A DNA stretch of 20,039 nucleotides from Saksenaea vasiformis B4078 (lineage: Eukaryota > Mucoromycota > Mucoromycetes > Mucorales > Saksenaeaceae). The translations under genes and the position numbers were made by a program. Where the stretch lies: positions 1-20,039 of the forward strand of contig JNDT01002272.1 in the NCBI GenBank assembly GCA_000697055.1, read 5' to 3'. Positions 1 through 9,428 of the stretch are shown here, in pieces (position 1 is the first letter of the stretch; each line of letters opens with the position of its first letter). The notes under the pieces were generated by a model, which was not told the DNA's origin, searched no databases, and saw only the letters and a program-made list of their open reading frames with translations.

Positions 1-506
1 TCAATTTTCACTCTGAAAACAAAGTTGTGCTCACTTTGTTCATTTATAAAAGAAGTACCATTTACTTTTTACTGATTTACTAAAGAGCCGTTCTCTTTTA
101 CTTGAAAGTTATTTCTTTATGCAATCTGAATCTCGCCAGCGGGATACATTGTTGAGGTCTTCCTCATCTCTTGACATCATTGACTTTACTGATTGTGAAC
201 AGTTTACAAAGGCGACGTTGTAATAGTTTCAGCTAAATGCAGCAGTTATTAAAAGCATTCTTTATACTATATTTGCTTGAAATGGCCAGGCAGTAATTAA
301 CTGCAAAAGAGAAATCACTTTATATATAATATATATAAGAAAACAATAAAGAAACAATATAGAGGAAAGAAAAAGCTAATTGTATACAAACTGGAGGTAG
401 AAAAATGAAGAGATAGCAAGGGTAGACCAAAGAGCAAGGAACAAAAAAAGGGGGGCGGAAAAGAAATAAACAGAAGTAAAAAGGGCAGAAAAAAAGAATT
501 CCATGA
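1..506. other. AT-rich stretch without a recognisable gene
   Basis: I see no convincing coding region, RNA gene or complete repeat here. The part from about 300 to 500 is strongly purine-rich on the plus strand and contains TATATA runs. It lies downstream of the minus-strand transposase remnant and may be its 3' flank. Short open frames here have no family resemblance. Confidence 0.5.
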
Positions 507-1950
507 CTAGCCTAATGAGGCTGGATTGCCAAACTTCATTTTTTAGTCTATTTTCCCATACAGCCAAACAAGATGGAAATGGTTGTTCGAATGAATACTT
601 TGAATTAATCCAGTCGTGCTTCTTAGCCCATTGACCTCAATGACCACCAACACTCTGTTGTCAGTCGTGCTTTTTGTAAGGACCAGAAACTGATTGCGTT
701 GTTGTCTAACGTCCTTGTAAAATCGTATGACAGCAAGGATGCGCCAGTCTTCCTCGTGTTGGTAATAAATGAAGAATTGCGTCTCACTAAGAAATGTTTC
801 ACAATGTTTGTGACCAGAAGTACTGTGGTTATAACGAAAAGCACTGCAAACTTGTAAGTCCATTTGAAAATACAAAGTAAAATTGACGTATCTCACTCTG
901 GAGAATTCATATAGTGCGAGACAATTGCATCAGTTGGAACCATAGCATGTATCATGTAATTTGCTCAAATAGACGCAGCTGTCTTTCCACATATGACCAG
1001 TGATGAGAACATGCAGATAGAGTTGCTGAGCAATGCTATTCACAGTTTCACTTGATGGAAACTTGCCTTCATGGATCCAAAACCTTGCAAGCCCCTTACG
1101 CAGCATTTGACCAGACACTCCAGCAACCTCCTTGAACTGATCCAGCTCGATTTTACTGTAGTATGGTCTCCATATCTGTGGCTCAGTAGATCCTGACCTT
1201 GCAGATAGGTACAACCACTCGTCATATGGCACAGATTCCTGCAGTTGTGGATGAACCTGCTTGAGGAATTGAAACGCCACTAAATGCACAAGAAGGTTGC
1301 TTGCATTTGCTCCAGGTGAAGACATTGATCAAATCATTCTCTTGTAGAGCCCATTAGTTCTCTCCAAACAGCGTGCAGAAAACGAATGGAGGGGACTGAG
1401 ATTGTGAATAGTAGGCACAATGTGAGAAAGATAGTGCTGGGTGATCATAAATACTGGATGCTTAAGGGTACCTTGACCATTGACATGATTGGTTACGAGG
1501 AACGATTGCCACTTGTAAATATATCTATATATAACAGAAGGGTGAGGGACGCGCTGTTGTACTTTTGCTGATGTTTACCTTTGCATAAGATCTAGATCAT
1601 CGTCTGTACAACTCCACTGGAGACTGATCTGACAGGCGATAGCAAGACCTGTCACTAAAGTGTGAGTGGTCAGATTGTCCAAACATTCTACCACCACGGT
1701 AGGCACAGCAAACAACAAGAAATTGAGCCAATCAACTGCATGATAGTTGCCCATATTTGTGGCTATATCATTCCATTTGCCTTGAAATGCAGTAGGGATG
1801 AACTGTCTTGATTTTTCAATCGTTTGACCAATCATTCGTAGGGTATATCCTTCCTTTAGTACAAAAGGATATTGTGCTTCAATGACTCTCACACAATCTC
1901 TGTTGCCTTCACTTCATCCTTGGATGTGGTTAGGCCCCTCAAGCCACGCT
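507..1950 (-). pseudogene. Tnp2/CACTA-type (Plavaka-like) transposase, C-terminal half, decayed
   Basis: Read on the minus strand, one frame runs from about 1950 to a TAG at 507-509 once a 54-nt intron (1525-1578) is removed. It resembles the conserved C-terminal region of Tnp2-type transposases of Mucoromycota as I recall them: a stretch with YPFVLKEGYTLRMIGQTIE, then AVDWLNFLLF, a segment with SARCLERTNGLYKRMI, then MWKDSCVY near the end. In-frame stops are TGA at 1914-1916, 1329-1331 and 930-932, and TAA at 543-545. At 1329-1331 the expected residue is Arg (MI*S against the usual IRS). No net frameshift separates the blocks. The catalytic N-terminal half is absent: the sequence upstream of about 1950 is AT-rich and non-coding. 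The family call is from memory of similar proteins, so the superfamily name is less certain than the statement that this is a degenerate repeated gene. Confidence 0.55.
1525..1578 (-). other. Spliceosomal intron in the Tnp2-like remnant
   Basis: On the minus strand the interval begins GTAAAC and ends ATATAG, is 54 nt long (a multiple of three) and holds the only in-frame TAA between the two coding blocks. Removing it joins codons for LMQR to YIYKWQSF, which fits the family pattern of a Trp-containing helix after this point. The size suits fungal introns. Confidence 0.55.
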
Positions 1951-2037
1951 TTTATTCTCAGATAATTATAAATTTAAATTTTTAGTCTACTCCCCCCCTT
2001 TAACACCTTTCAAGCTGCGCACTGTGGTTAAAAAGTT

Positions 2038-2658
2038 ATGAGCTTTCATAGTTACTCTGATGATCAACTTGAACAACGTGAACAGCTCTTACAAGAATGA
2101 TTGGGTTCCAATGAAGACAACGACTTACCAACAGAAATCCTCGAGGATTTGGAAGAAGTTGCTGAACATACGAGAAGTGAAAATATTAAAAAGCTTGAGA
2201 GATCTCTACCCACCTACGATGGAGAGAAATGGACAAAATCTGGCACACTCAACAAGGTACTCTACCCCAAGCTCAAGAAACATAAGCTCGAGGGATTGCT
2301 GGTGGTCCTCCAGAAGTACAGAGATGGAGACTGTCTTCATGCGGCAGGCCGAGTGGCTACAGAAGCATATGAAGAGCTACAAGGATTTCTACAACGAGCA
2401 AACACAGACTCTCCTTCCAAGGAAGACTTCAAACGAGTGCTCGAACGCCTGCACTGACTGGCAGTGTATGCATTCAGCACAGGCAAGGGAATTGACAATG
2501 ACGCCAAGAACATTTGCAACAAGGCGTTGGGATTGCCTAGCTCCGAAGAAGACCAAGGGAAAGATTTGGCCTTCACTACCAAGGAGCTCAAGGAGTTGGA
2601 GAAAAAACAGTTCAACGACTCAGTACTCAAGAGTGCCATTAACAACCAATGCAGCTGA
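2038..2658 (+). pseudogene. Gag-like ORF of a DIRS-type (or related) retroelement, with TGA stops
   Basis: A single frame starts at ATG 2038 and runs about 205 codons. It is interrupted by TGA at 2098-2100 and 2455-2457 and ends at TGA 2656-2658. The product is acidic at the N-terminus, followed by a charged helical region (KNKxxYPKLKKHK-like, LQKYRDGD) and a segment with LAVYAFSTGKGID and KALGLPSS. I recall this pattern from repeated Mucoromycota proteins upstream of DIRS-like reverse transcriptases. No RT or tyrosine recombinase follows, so the element is truncated where Ty3-A begins. The expected residue at 2455 is Arg (H*LAVYAF against HRL). There is no net frameshift. If it is not DIRS, it is still a retroelement Gag-like repeat family. 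Confidence 0.5.
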
Positions 2659-2718
2659 AGTGTCAGTTAATTGGTGTCAAGAATCAGGTGGGTAGAGTAT
2701 GTGAGACTTGGTCAGGAT

Positions 2719-3342
2719 TGTTGTCATATCTGACATTGATCTTTTACTCATAATACTATTTACGCAGCTCAATGTCATTATGACATATAAGAAAATACGA
2801 CCATGTCAGTCTTACAATGACTTTACGAGATTATCCTAAGACATGTCCATACTCAGAGCACCAATCAGAACATATTCATTCATGATCCAGTTACCAGGAA
2901 ATTCGAGAACAATAAGATCTGCTCTTTCAATTCCGCTGTCCCTGATTCAACTGAGACAGTCCCAATGGATTACATTCTGAATTACTGCACAGCTCTTCTT
3001 TAACCTGATCTCTAAAAACACTCCTTTAGATTGGTTAACGGACAATAGTGATATCTAAGACATAAGCTAACAATCTACTCTGAAGTCAACAAGACATATA
3101 AATATTGTCAACTCAGATAGAAAAGTTTTTTAGAAGATTGATTCTTTTTTTCTTTTCTTGAGAATAAACACTAGTCTCGCTGAATCTATTGATCCCTTTT
3201 TATTCCACATCAACGAGACATTACATTTTTTTCAGCGAATTCTGCTTTTACATTTTTACACAACGAAACCTTTTTACAAAAAACCTTACACACCTTTATT
3301 TTTTATTTTTATCTTTCATATCTTACCCTTTTATTGTTTACA
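2719..3342 (+). repeat. Candidate 5' LTR and leader of Ty3-A
   Basis: The 624 nt before the gag ATG contain a TATA box (3097-3104), an AATAAA signal (3163-3168) and a T-rich leader, the normal order for U3-R-U5 plus leader. A candidate LTR start is the TGTTGT at 2719. The leader shares CATTTTTTTCAG(C/T)GAATTCT with Ty3-B at the equivalent place (3224-3243 and 15611-15630), which ties the two promoters together. The LTR 3' end and a tRNA primer-binding site could not be fixed, and no second LTR copy was found to prove the boundaries. Confidence 0.4.
3097..3104 (+). promoter_or_regulatory. TATA box of Ty3-A LTR
   Basis: TATAAATA lies about 240 nt upstream of the gag ATG and 59 nt before an AATAAA at 3163-3168, as expected for an LTR in which the transcript both starts and ends. 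It is a motif match only. Confidence 0.4.
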
Positions 3343-4374
3343 ATGGACGTTACATCAATCATCGCTACTTCTCCCATTGATGAAACTCACCTGAGTGTCA
3401 TCTCACAAGAAACATCTTCCACGGATCTCAACATGATAGATGCTCCAATTTTAACAGCTTCAGAGAAGGCATCTCAGTGTATTACCAACCTCAAAAACCA
3501 GTTAATGGAGCTAACTGCACAAATGGCAGAAGCAATCCATAATAACGAAGTTATGAGAAAGCAAGAAATACGTGAAGCCATGAACAACTTACGTCAAGAT
3601 ATTGTAGATATGGAGGCTGCCCAGAAGGTGTACACCGAAACAAAAAATGAAACAACTACCAACAACTGAGTACGGGCACCCCACAATCTACCAATCTTCC
3701 AATGGACAAATCACATATGGAAACAAAGTGCCATGGTGTACCCCACCATCAAAGAGTGTTTGACCAATTTTGAGGATGTTATCTGAGCAAACGGCCAGAA
3801 CATAGATAAGGTATGGCACCCATATCTATCCATTCTCTTGTCCAGTGAGCAACGTTCGTGGTATGAAGCCACACTCAAAAACTATCTACAAGAGCCATGG
3901 TCTTACACAAGGGACCAATTGGTCAAAGCATATGGTGTTAATGATGCAGAATACCAGGCGCAACTTACTGGCAATCTGATGAACCTGAAAATGAAGGCTG
4001 GGGAGATGGTGTCCACATTTACTGATCGTTTCAAGAAATTGCGTTGAGATGCCAAGGCTCCGGATAATATTGTCATGGTGACGGTGTACTTACGTGCACT
4101 TCCCGCAACGTTAGCTGAACGAGTGAGAACAGCACAAGCTAGTTTGCCCCTAGAACAACGCAGCACAGTCTCTCAGGCAGCTACCCTTGCATGTACACTG
4201 GAAAGTAGTGAACCTGTGGTTAACTGATCTGACAAACAAGAAATGACAAGCACCTCCATACACTCGGCATTGTCTGGTGAAAACTGTAAAAGCAAGAAGA
4301 GACCAGCAGAGATCAAAACCTGCCTAATCCACAGTCAAGGCCAGCATTCGTCAGAAGAATGTCGTATGGTCCAC
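3343..4374 (+). pseudogene. Ty3-A gag, N-terminal and capsid part
   Basis: Starts at ATG 3343 and stays in one frame to the nested insertion, with TGA stops at 3667, 3784, 4045 and 4225. It encodes a retrotransposon Gag: an N-terminal helix with MELTAQMAEAI, a capsid-like region with LPIFQW, VYPTIKECL, SSEQRSWYEATL and FKKLR, and a zinc-knuckle-like C-x2-H-x4-H-x4-C near the end (CLIH...H...C, about 4321-4362). It aligns by eye with the Ty3-B gag (NLPHFQW, VYPSIHDCL, FERLRHEARAPDN against KLR*DAKAPDN), so the reading frame is secure. Gag packages the RNA and forms the virus-like particle. This copy cannot make it without readthrough at every stop. Confidence 0.75.
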
Positions 4375-5080
4375 TGTTACACTGTATTTTTGACTTGTCG
4401 ATAAAAATGGGTATGTTTCCTGCTAGTGCCTAAGCGTAAACTTGATGACAGAAATAGCTGGTAAGGTATAGAAAAAGTAGCTTCGGTAGATGAAAACAGT
4501 TCGGTTTGTGTGAGCACCAGGTGTGGATTTGAGTCAAACACCAAGACTTGGGTAAGTGGTAAAGCTTGAGGAAAAGAAAAGAAAAGATAAAATAGAGTAT
4601 CTGTTGTCTGGATCGACAATATATAAAGAGATCTGTCTGAAAAAGAGTATGATCGTTAGTAAAATCGTTGGTACAGTTACCTTTAATCTCGTATTGATTC
4701 AATCAATTAGAGATGTATGGAGATGAAATAGAGATATTTCTCGGGTGATCAGTGAGTTGGATCGGGAGAAATATAGGGTCTCGGTAAAAAGAAGAGAAAA
4801 TATAAAAGAAAACATAAAAGAAAATAAAAAGAGATAGCGGAATCAGCGTCGCTAATAAATCAATTGGGAAGAATAAAAGAAAAATAGAGGAAAAGAAAAG
4901 AAAAGAATCGGCAGATTCTGATTAACGATGGTTTCTTGAGAATAACCAACGGAGGCAGAGCAATAAAAGGCGGCTTTGAAAATAAGAGAAAAACCTTTGG
5001 AAAAGACCTTTTGAGATGGCTAGAGTAGACCAAGAGAAGATTGTGCTGTTATAACCTGATGTTTTATTCATTGAAAAGGT

Positions 5081-5093
5081 GGGGTATTTATAC
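5081..5093 (-). promoter_or_regulatory. TATA box of the nested minus-strand LTR
   Basis: On the minus strand GTATAAATACCCC precedes, by about 15 nt, an AATAAA signal (TTTATT at 5063-5068 on plus). This compact arrangement matches the Ty3-B LTR. It is a motif call only. Confidence 0.35.
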
Positions 5094-5153
5094 AAAAATC
5101 GAGAGATAGAATAAGGAAATAATTAAGGTGTGCGAGATAAACCTGACGTGCTC

Positions 5154-5228
5154 TACAGGTATTTAAAACCCGAGTTGCTACAGGTATTTAAAACCCGAGT
5201 TGCTACAGGTATTAAAAACCCGAGTTGC
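5154..5228. repeat. Three tandem 25-bp repeats
   Basis: Units at 5154-5178, 5179-5203 and 5204-5228 all read TACAGGTATTTAAAACCCGA followed by GTTGC; the third has one T-to-A change. A partial TAC follows. They lie 61-135 nt upstream of the minus-strand TATA box, where promoter or activator-binding repeats of a U3 region would sit. Confidence 0.85.
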
Positions 5229-5445
5229 TACGCGGTAGTCGTCAGGAACAATGGATGGGCATGTGATCAGCGGGGTTGCAATAGAAATGGCGGCAGGTCC
5301 TTTGAAGTGTCTATACATCTTTTACTATGCCGTTTTCCATGCATAACAATATGTTTTCTCATCTCCATTTATTAATCTCCATCCAATATAAAATAAAATA
5401 AAAATAACTGTATATATAAAAAAAAGAAAAATGGGAGGTTTACAC

Positions 5446-5913
5446 CGTGACAACTATCGTGACAATTACCATGATAACTACTGTTCCCAATGGCAATCTC
5501 CATCACATGGACAAGGGTACCAACCAAGACGCTACCAATACAATTCGCAATATTCTCGACCTTACAATCAAGACTCATATCAGCAACCTCCATCTCGTGA
5601 ACCAATGCAAAGGGAACAGTCAGCTCTGCAAGGCCCAATGAATGGACAAGAACAGACACCTGATCCATCTCCCTATTGACCATCCTACAATAATGGCAAG
5701 ATATGGGACAAGACAAAACGACCAGGCTATATTCCTCAAGATTATCGCGCCAGACACCATTATGATGGACGCCACCATCCTCGCAATACTTATATTTCAG
5801 AGGACATGAAGGAATGGAATCGACAAGAATTGCAATGCATGATCAATGAATGCATGAATCATGATGAAAGCTGGGATTCTGAGTGTCACCTTCACTACCA
5901 GCCAAAAAACTAA
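5446..5913 (+). pseudogene. Ty3-A gag, C-terminal tail
   Basis: Continues the gag frame after the nested insertion and ends at TAA 5911-5913, with one premature TGA at 5677-5679. The product begins with RDNYRDNYHDNY, is rich in Gln, Tyr, Pro and Arg, and ends in a charged segment (EDMKEWNRQELQCM). Such tails follow nucleocapsid domains and often bind RNA, but no classical domain is recognised. Its stop sits directly behind an A AAA AAC heptamer and the protease frame opens only 28 nt earlier (5883), so gag and pol overlap by 31 nt. This is the usual geometry for making Gag-Pol by frameshifting. Confidence 0.6.
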
Positions 5914-7178
5914 ATGGCGCGGTTTATAATGGTGAACCGCCTGCCACTCAACACAATCCCATTTACTGGCACACTCAACATCCTGACACGACTCTTGGAC
6001 TACTCTCAGACGATCACAATGACAAGCATGTCGATTTATACAGTACAACACAACCTTCCAAATCTCAAGGAACAGAACGCATCCTTCATTCCAAAATCAT
6101 GAAGGACCTGACATTAAAACCTGAAGTACCGAAACGAAAAACGAAGCAACCAAAAGCAAACCACCATGTACAATTCATGGACGAGACATCTGAACAGCCA
6201 AAACACACAACAGAAACGCCGAATGAAATGAATATAATTGGACAAGAACCATCATCCAGTCGAACCACATCAAACAATACAACAGGAAACCAACAGCAAC
6301 GGCGACTTCAGAAACGACAAGAAAACATTCAGCTTACCAATGAAACAAAAGATTACCTTGACAACAATGCAAACAATTACAACATCGCAACTGATATCCT
6401 TGGATGCACAGCCAATATCACCTTCTGGCATCTTCTCAATCTCGCACCCTCACTTAGACGACAACTTAGAAGCCTCATTGCCATTCAGCAGAAGAAGAAA
6501 CGACATCCACTTACAACGTTGGAAAATGATCCTGATCTGAACTTGACTGCAACATATGCAACTTTCTACATCAATAATATACCCATTCATACACTTATTG
6601 ACACTGGTGCCACAAGAACGTGCATGTCCAAAGCACTTGCTGATAGTTTGGGTCTCAAGGTTACATCATCCTCGCAGTCAGTATTTATGCTTGGAAATGG
6701 AACAAAACAGCCATCACATGGACTAGTACACGACATACCTCTCCGCCCAGATAACAAATTGACAATCCACAGCAATATCAAAATCCTCAACAACTGTCCA
6801 GTTCCACTCATTGTGGGAAGCAACTGGCTGAACAAGGCAAACGCAATGATTGACTTCAAGACCAGCAGCCTCACCATCAATACTAGGACATCCCCTATCA
6901 ATATTCCACTCACTTGTGTCAAGGCGATTGAGAACAAAGATATTGAAAATATCCGCAGCATTGCCTTTGAAGATTCAGACAATTCGACAGATCATAGTGA
7001 CTCTGACACCAGCGACTCATCCACCTCAGAAGAGGAAGAATTGGAAACGACCGACAGTTATGGTGAAGAAGAATTAGCTGACGACTTTTTCTATCTGGAG
7101 AATGACAGCCCAGTATGTTTCTCTCTCCGAGTCATACAAGAACAACATGAATACAAAGTATATACTAATGAGACTCTC
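5883..7178 (+). CDS. Ty3-A protease region of pol (retropepsin), N-terminal part
   Basis: An uninterrupted frame of 432 codons, read in -1 relative to gag. It would be entered at 5904 by frameshifting, since it has no good ATG of its own near the start. The first half is a basic, Gln/Asn-rich linker. A retropepsin domain follows with ATFYINNIPIHTLIDTGATR (active-site Asp at 6600-6602, DTGA), a flap-like FMLGNGTK and the family's late VGSNWLNKANAMIDF. After it comes an acidic Ser/Asp/Glu-rich stretch. The frame is cut at 7179 by the solo LTR; the TGA that closes it (7179-7181) is the first base triplet of that LTR, so it is not an original stop. The enzyme would cleave the Gag-Pol polyprotein inside the particle. 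Confidence 0.75.
5904..5963 (+). promoter_or_regulatory. Candidate -1 programmed frameshift site with pseudoknot (gag to pro-pol)
   Basis: A AAA AAC occupies 5904-5910 with AAA and AAC in the gag frame, followed at once by the gag stop TAA (5911-5913). After an 8-nt spacer comes a 6-bp GC-rich stem, GCGGTT (5919-5924) with AACCGC (5935-5940), extendable by a T-G pair. Loop bases AATGG (5928-5932) can pair with CCATT (5959-5963), giving an H-type pseudoknot. A -1 slip enters the frame of the protease ORF, which is open to 7178. A chance indel in the A run is the alternative. Confidence 0.6.
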
Positions 7179-7709
7179 TGAAGAATTAGTAAGAGGGGAA
7201 ACAATAAGAAAATACTTTGAGACTCTTGGTAGAGGTTTATTCAGAAGTAAAGATGATGATTACAGATGTCTACCAGCATTATTTATACTGTTCAAATGCT
7301 TATTGAGTATCTTAGTAATCAGAGGATGTGTAAGCTCTGAGTAATCATCATGGATCAATGATGATCCATGATTATTAATGTCAAGTCAGAGAGCTGTCAT
7401 CTAGCTGAGTCTGAATAAAAATCCCATTGTTCAGGAACAGAGACGTCTGACTAATTACTGTGTCTATGCTAAGATCATAATCATCATAATTGTCTTGTCG
7501 CACTAATCAAAAGATAGGAGATGTCAGAGGGTACCTTAAGATCATGACAGAATCCTATTATCTTCAGATTGTAGCTATCCATTGTTAGATGTCTGAATAG
7601 ATCAGGTTTATCTGTGGATGAAGTGCCAATGATATGAGAAACTCAACAAAGATCGTTTAGACTTAGTGGATGAAATATATATAATGATAATGATATGTCA
7701 AATACGACA
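7179..7709 (+). repeat. Solo LTR, 531 bp, with 5-bp target duplication
   Basis: The insert begins TGAAGAATTAG and ends TACGACA, so it has TG...CA termini. It is flanked by perfect CTCTC direct repeats at 7174-7178 and 7710-7714. It interrupts the pol frame between the protease and RT domains. It contains AATAAA near 7415 and a long imperfect hairpin at 7342-7377, and has no coding region of note. These are the hallmarks of a solo LTR left by recombination between the two LTRs of a full element. Its sequence does not resemble the Ty3-A or Ty3-B leaders, so it comes from a third family. Strand is not certain. Confidence 0.75.
7342..7377. repeat. Inverted repeat (hairpin) in the solo LTR
   Basis: 7342-7357 pairs with 7362-7377 around the 4-nt loop ATGA: 15 of 16 positions pair, including the perfect core ATGGATCA / TGATCCAT. 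It could be a terminator-like RNA structure or a regulatory palindrome. Its role is unknown. Confidence 0.75.
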
Positions 7710-7714
7710 CTCTC

Positions 7715-9425
7715 CATATTCCAACGCAACATCCTGTATGATTACCTGGACAATTACCACTGGAACCGATACAACAATATATACAATACTGATGATGTAG
7801 ACTTGCCAGAAACACTTTGCCTAGGAGGAGGAGATATAATGCCAAACCAAGTTGAATTCTCAGTCATCATAACCAATTCTAATGACAAGCCATTCACCAT
7901 ACCTGAAGGAACTTATATCAGCACACTCATGCCCGTGGTTGCCACCACTGGATATGAGGCATCTACTCTCAACAAGCTGTGATTTCCTGATGCTCCCACA
8001 CCAAAGAATGCCACCCTCAGCCAAGAACAAAAAGAATGACTCCAGATAGGCGACATATCATTGCAAACATTAGACAACTTCATGGACCTAGTTACATCAT
8101 ATCAAGACATATTTGACTGGGACAGCAAAACAATGGGCGAGACCAAACTGATGGAACATATCATCACTACAGATCCCAATAAGAGACCTATCTGGAGTCG
8201 CCCATATCGTATATCACCTACTGAAGCTGATGCACTCAAACAAGAATTGGACAAATACTGCAAGATGGGAATTATCTGACCCTCTAACAGTTCCTGGGCT
8301 GCATCAATTATCCTGATTAAGAAGCCAAATGGAGATTATCAACTGGTTGTGGATTATCACAAGCTTAATACCATTACTTGCAAGGATTCTTATCCACTAC
8401 TATGAATTGATGACCTCCTGGATTCTCTTGGTAATGCAAGGATATTCTCTGCCTTGGACATGCGATCTGGATTTCACCAAGTACCAATGGCTCCTGACTC
8501 TATTGAGAAGACTGCCTTTGTCACCAAATTCGGTACATATGAATATCTCACAATGCCAATGGGTCTCAGCAACGCGCCCGCCACCTTCTAGCGCCTTATT
8601 GATATTTGCTTCCAGCCACTGATTAACCACTGTGTCATGGCATACATCAATGATCTGAACATATATTCCAAGATACACTCTGACCATCTTCAAGACCTCA
8701 GACAAGTTTTTGAATGTGTACAACATGCAAATCTCACTCTCAATCCAGATAAGTGCTCCCTCAAGTTCTTGGAATACATTGTCACTCAAGAAGGACTAAA
8801 AGCTGATCCTGCTAAAGTGGACAAGATTAAGAATTATCCAATCCTACAAACTGTTACTCAAGTCAAGAGCTTTCTTGGGCTTGCTTCTTATTACTGCCGT
8901 TTTGTCAAGAATTTCGCTGCCATTGCCCAACCATTGCACAATCAGACCAAAGATGTCACCCAACCTTAGACCAAAGAAACCACCAAAGCATTCGAATCAC
9001 TCAAGCAGCGTCTCATCAAATCACCCATTCTCATCTGACCTGACTTCAACAAGCCATTCACACTTATCATGGATGCATCTCAACAAGGCTTAGGAGCTGT
9101 TTTATCCCAATATAATGAACAAGGACATGAACAAGTTATCCTCTATCTTAGCCATAGAGTATCAAGAATGGAATCAAATTATGGAATATCCAAGTTGGAA
9201 TGCCTAGCTGTCATATGGACTATCAAGCAACTTCGACCCTATCTATATGAGAAACGTTTCACTGTTATTACTGACCACTCTGCTCTCAAAGGATTACTCA
9301 ATCAAGCCAATCCCTCTGGTATCCTCGCAAGATGGATCGCCTTCCTCAGTAAATTCGAATTTGATGTAGTATATCACCCAGGATGCATCAACAAGAATGC
9401 CAACTTTCTCTCAAGACTCGGTTAT
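7715..9425 (+). pseudogene. Ty3-A reverse transcriptase-RNase H part of pol
   Basis: One frame from about 7788 to TAG 9426 carries the RT and RNase H domains, with TGA at 7980, 8037, 8277, 8403 and 9036 and TAG at 8589 and 8967, and no frameshift. RT motifs are clear: KCxMGII*PSNSSWAA, then [33 protein letters not shown] and AYINDLNIYSK. The catalytic YxDD is YIND here: codon AAT at 8649 replaces GAT, so the enzyme is dead. RNase H follows with IMDASQQGLGAVLSQ, SKLECLAVIW and TVITDHSALKG. Stops at 8277 and 8403 stand where the family has Arg and the one at 8589 where it has Gln. In the first 70 bases after the solo LTR the correct frame is unclear. Confidence 0.85.
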
Positions 9426-9428
9426 TAG

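Larger units (their letters stand above)
4375..5445 (-). mobile_element. Nested minus-strand LTR-type fragment inside Ty3-A gag
   Basis: The gag frame stops making sense at about 4375 and resumes at about 5446 (after CAC, then CGT GAC AAC), so roughly 1.07 kb is inserted. The insert is purine-rich on plus. Read on minus it shows promoter-like order: three 25-bp repeats, a TATA box (GTATAAATACCCC, 5081-5093), an AATAAA (TTTATT on plus at 5063-5068), then a pyrimidine-rich leader. That suggests an LTR plus 5' leader of another LTR retrotransposon in opposite orientation. TTACACTGT (4377-4385) and TTACACCGT (5440-5448) flank it and may be a target duplication differing by one transition. No coding region inside is recognisable and no clean TG...CA ends were fixed. 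Confidence 0.45.

Noticed and set aside
4377..4702. Two overlapping minus-strand open frames in the nested insert
   Set aside because: Low-complexity, Phe/Ser/Leu-rich translations of a pyrimidine-rich leader; no domain and no conserved start context.
411..5040. About 20-base resemblance between 411-431 and 5012-5032 (GAGAT-GC-AG-GTAGACCA)
   Set aside because: With three mismatches and both regions purine-rich, a match of this size is expected by chance in 20 kb; no flanking similarity was seen.
5372..5716. Minus-strand open frame of 114 codons rich in His, Val and Gly
   Set aside because: Mirror image of the repetitive gag tail (RDNY repeats, Gln/Tyr-rich) on plus, which fits the gag frame on either side.
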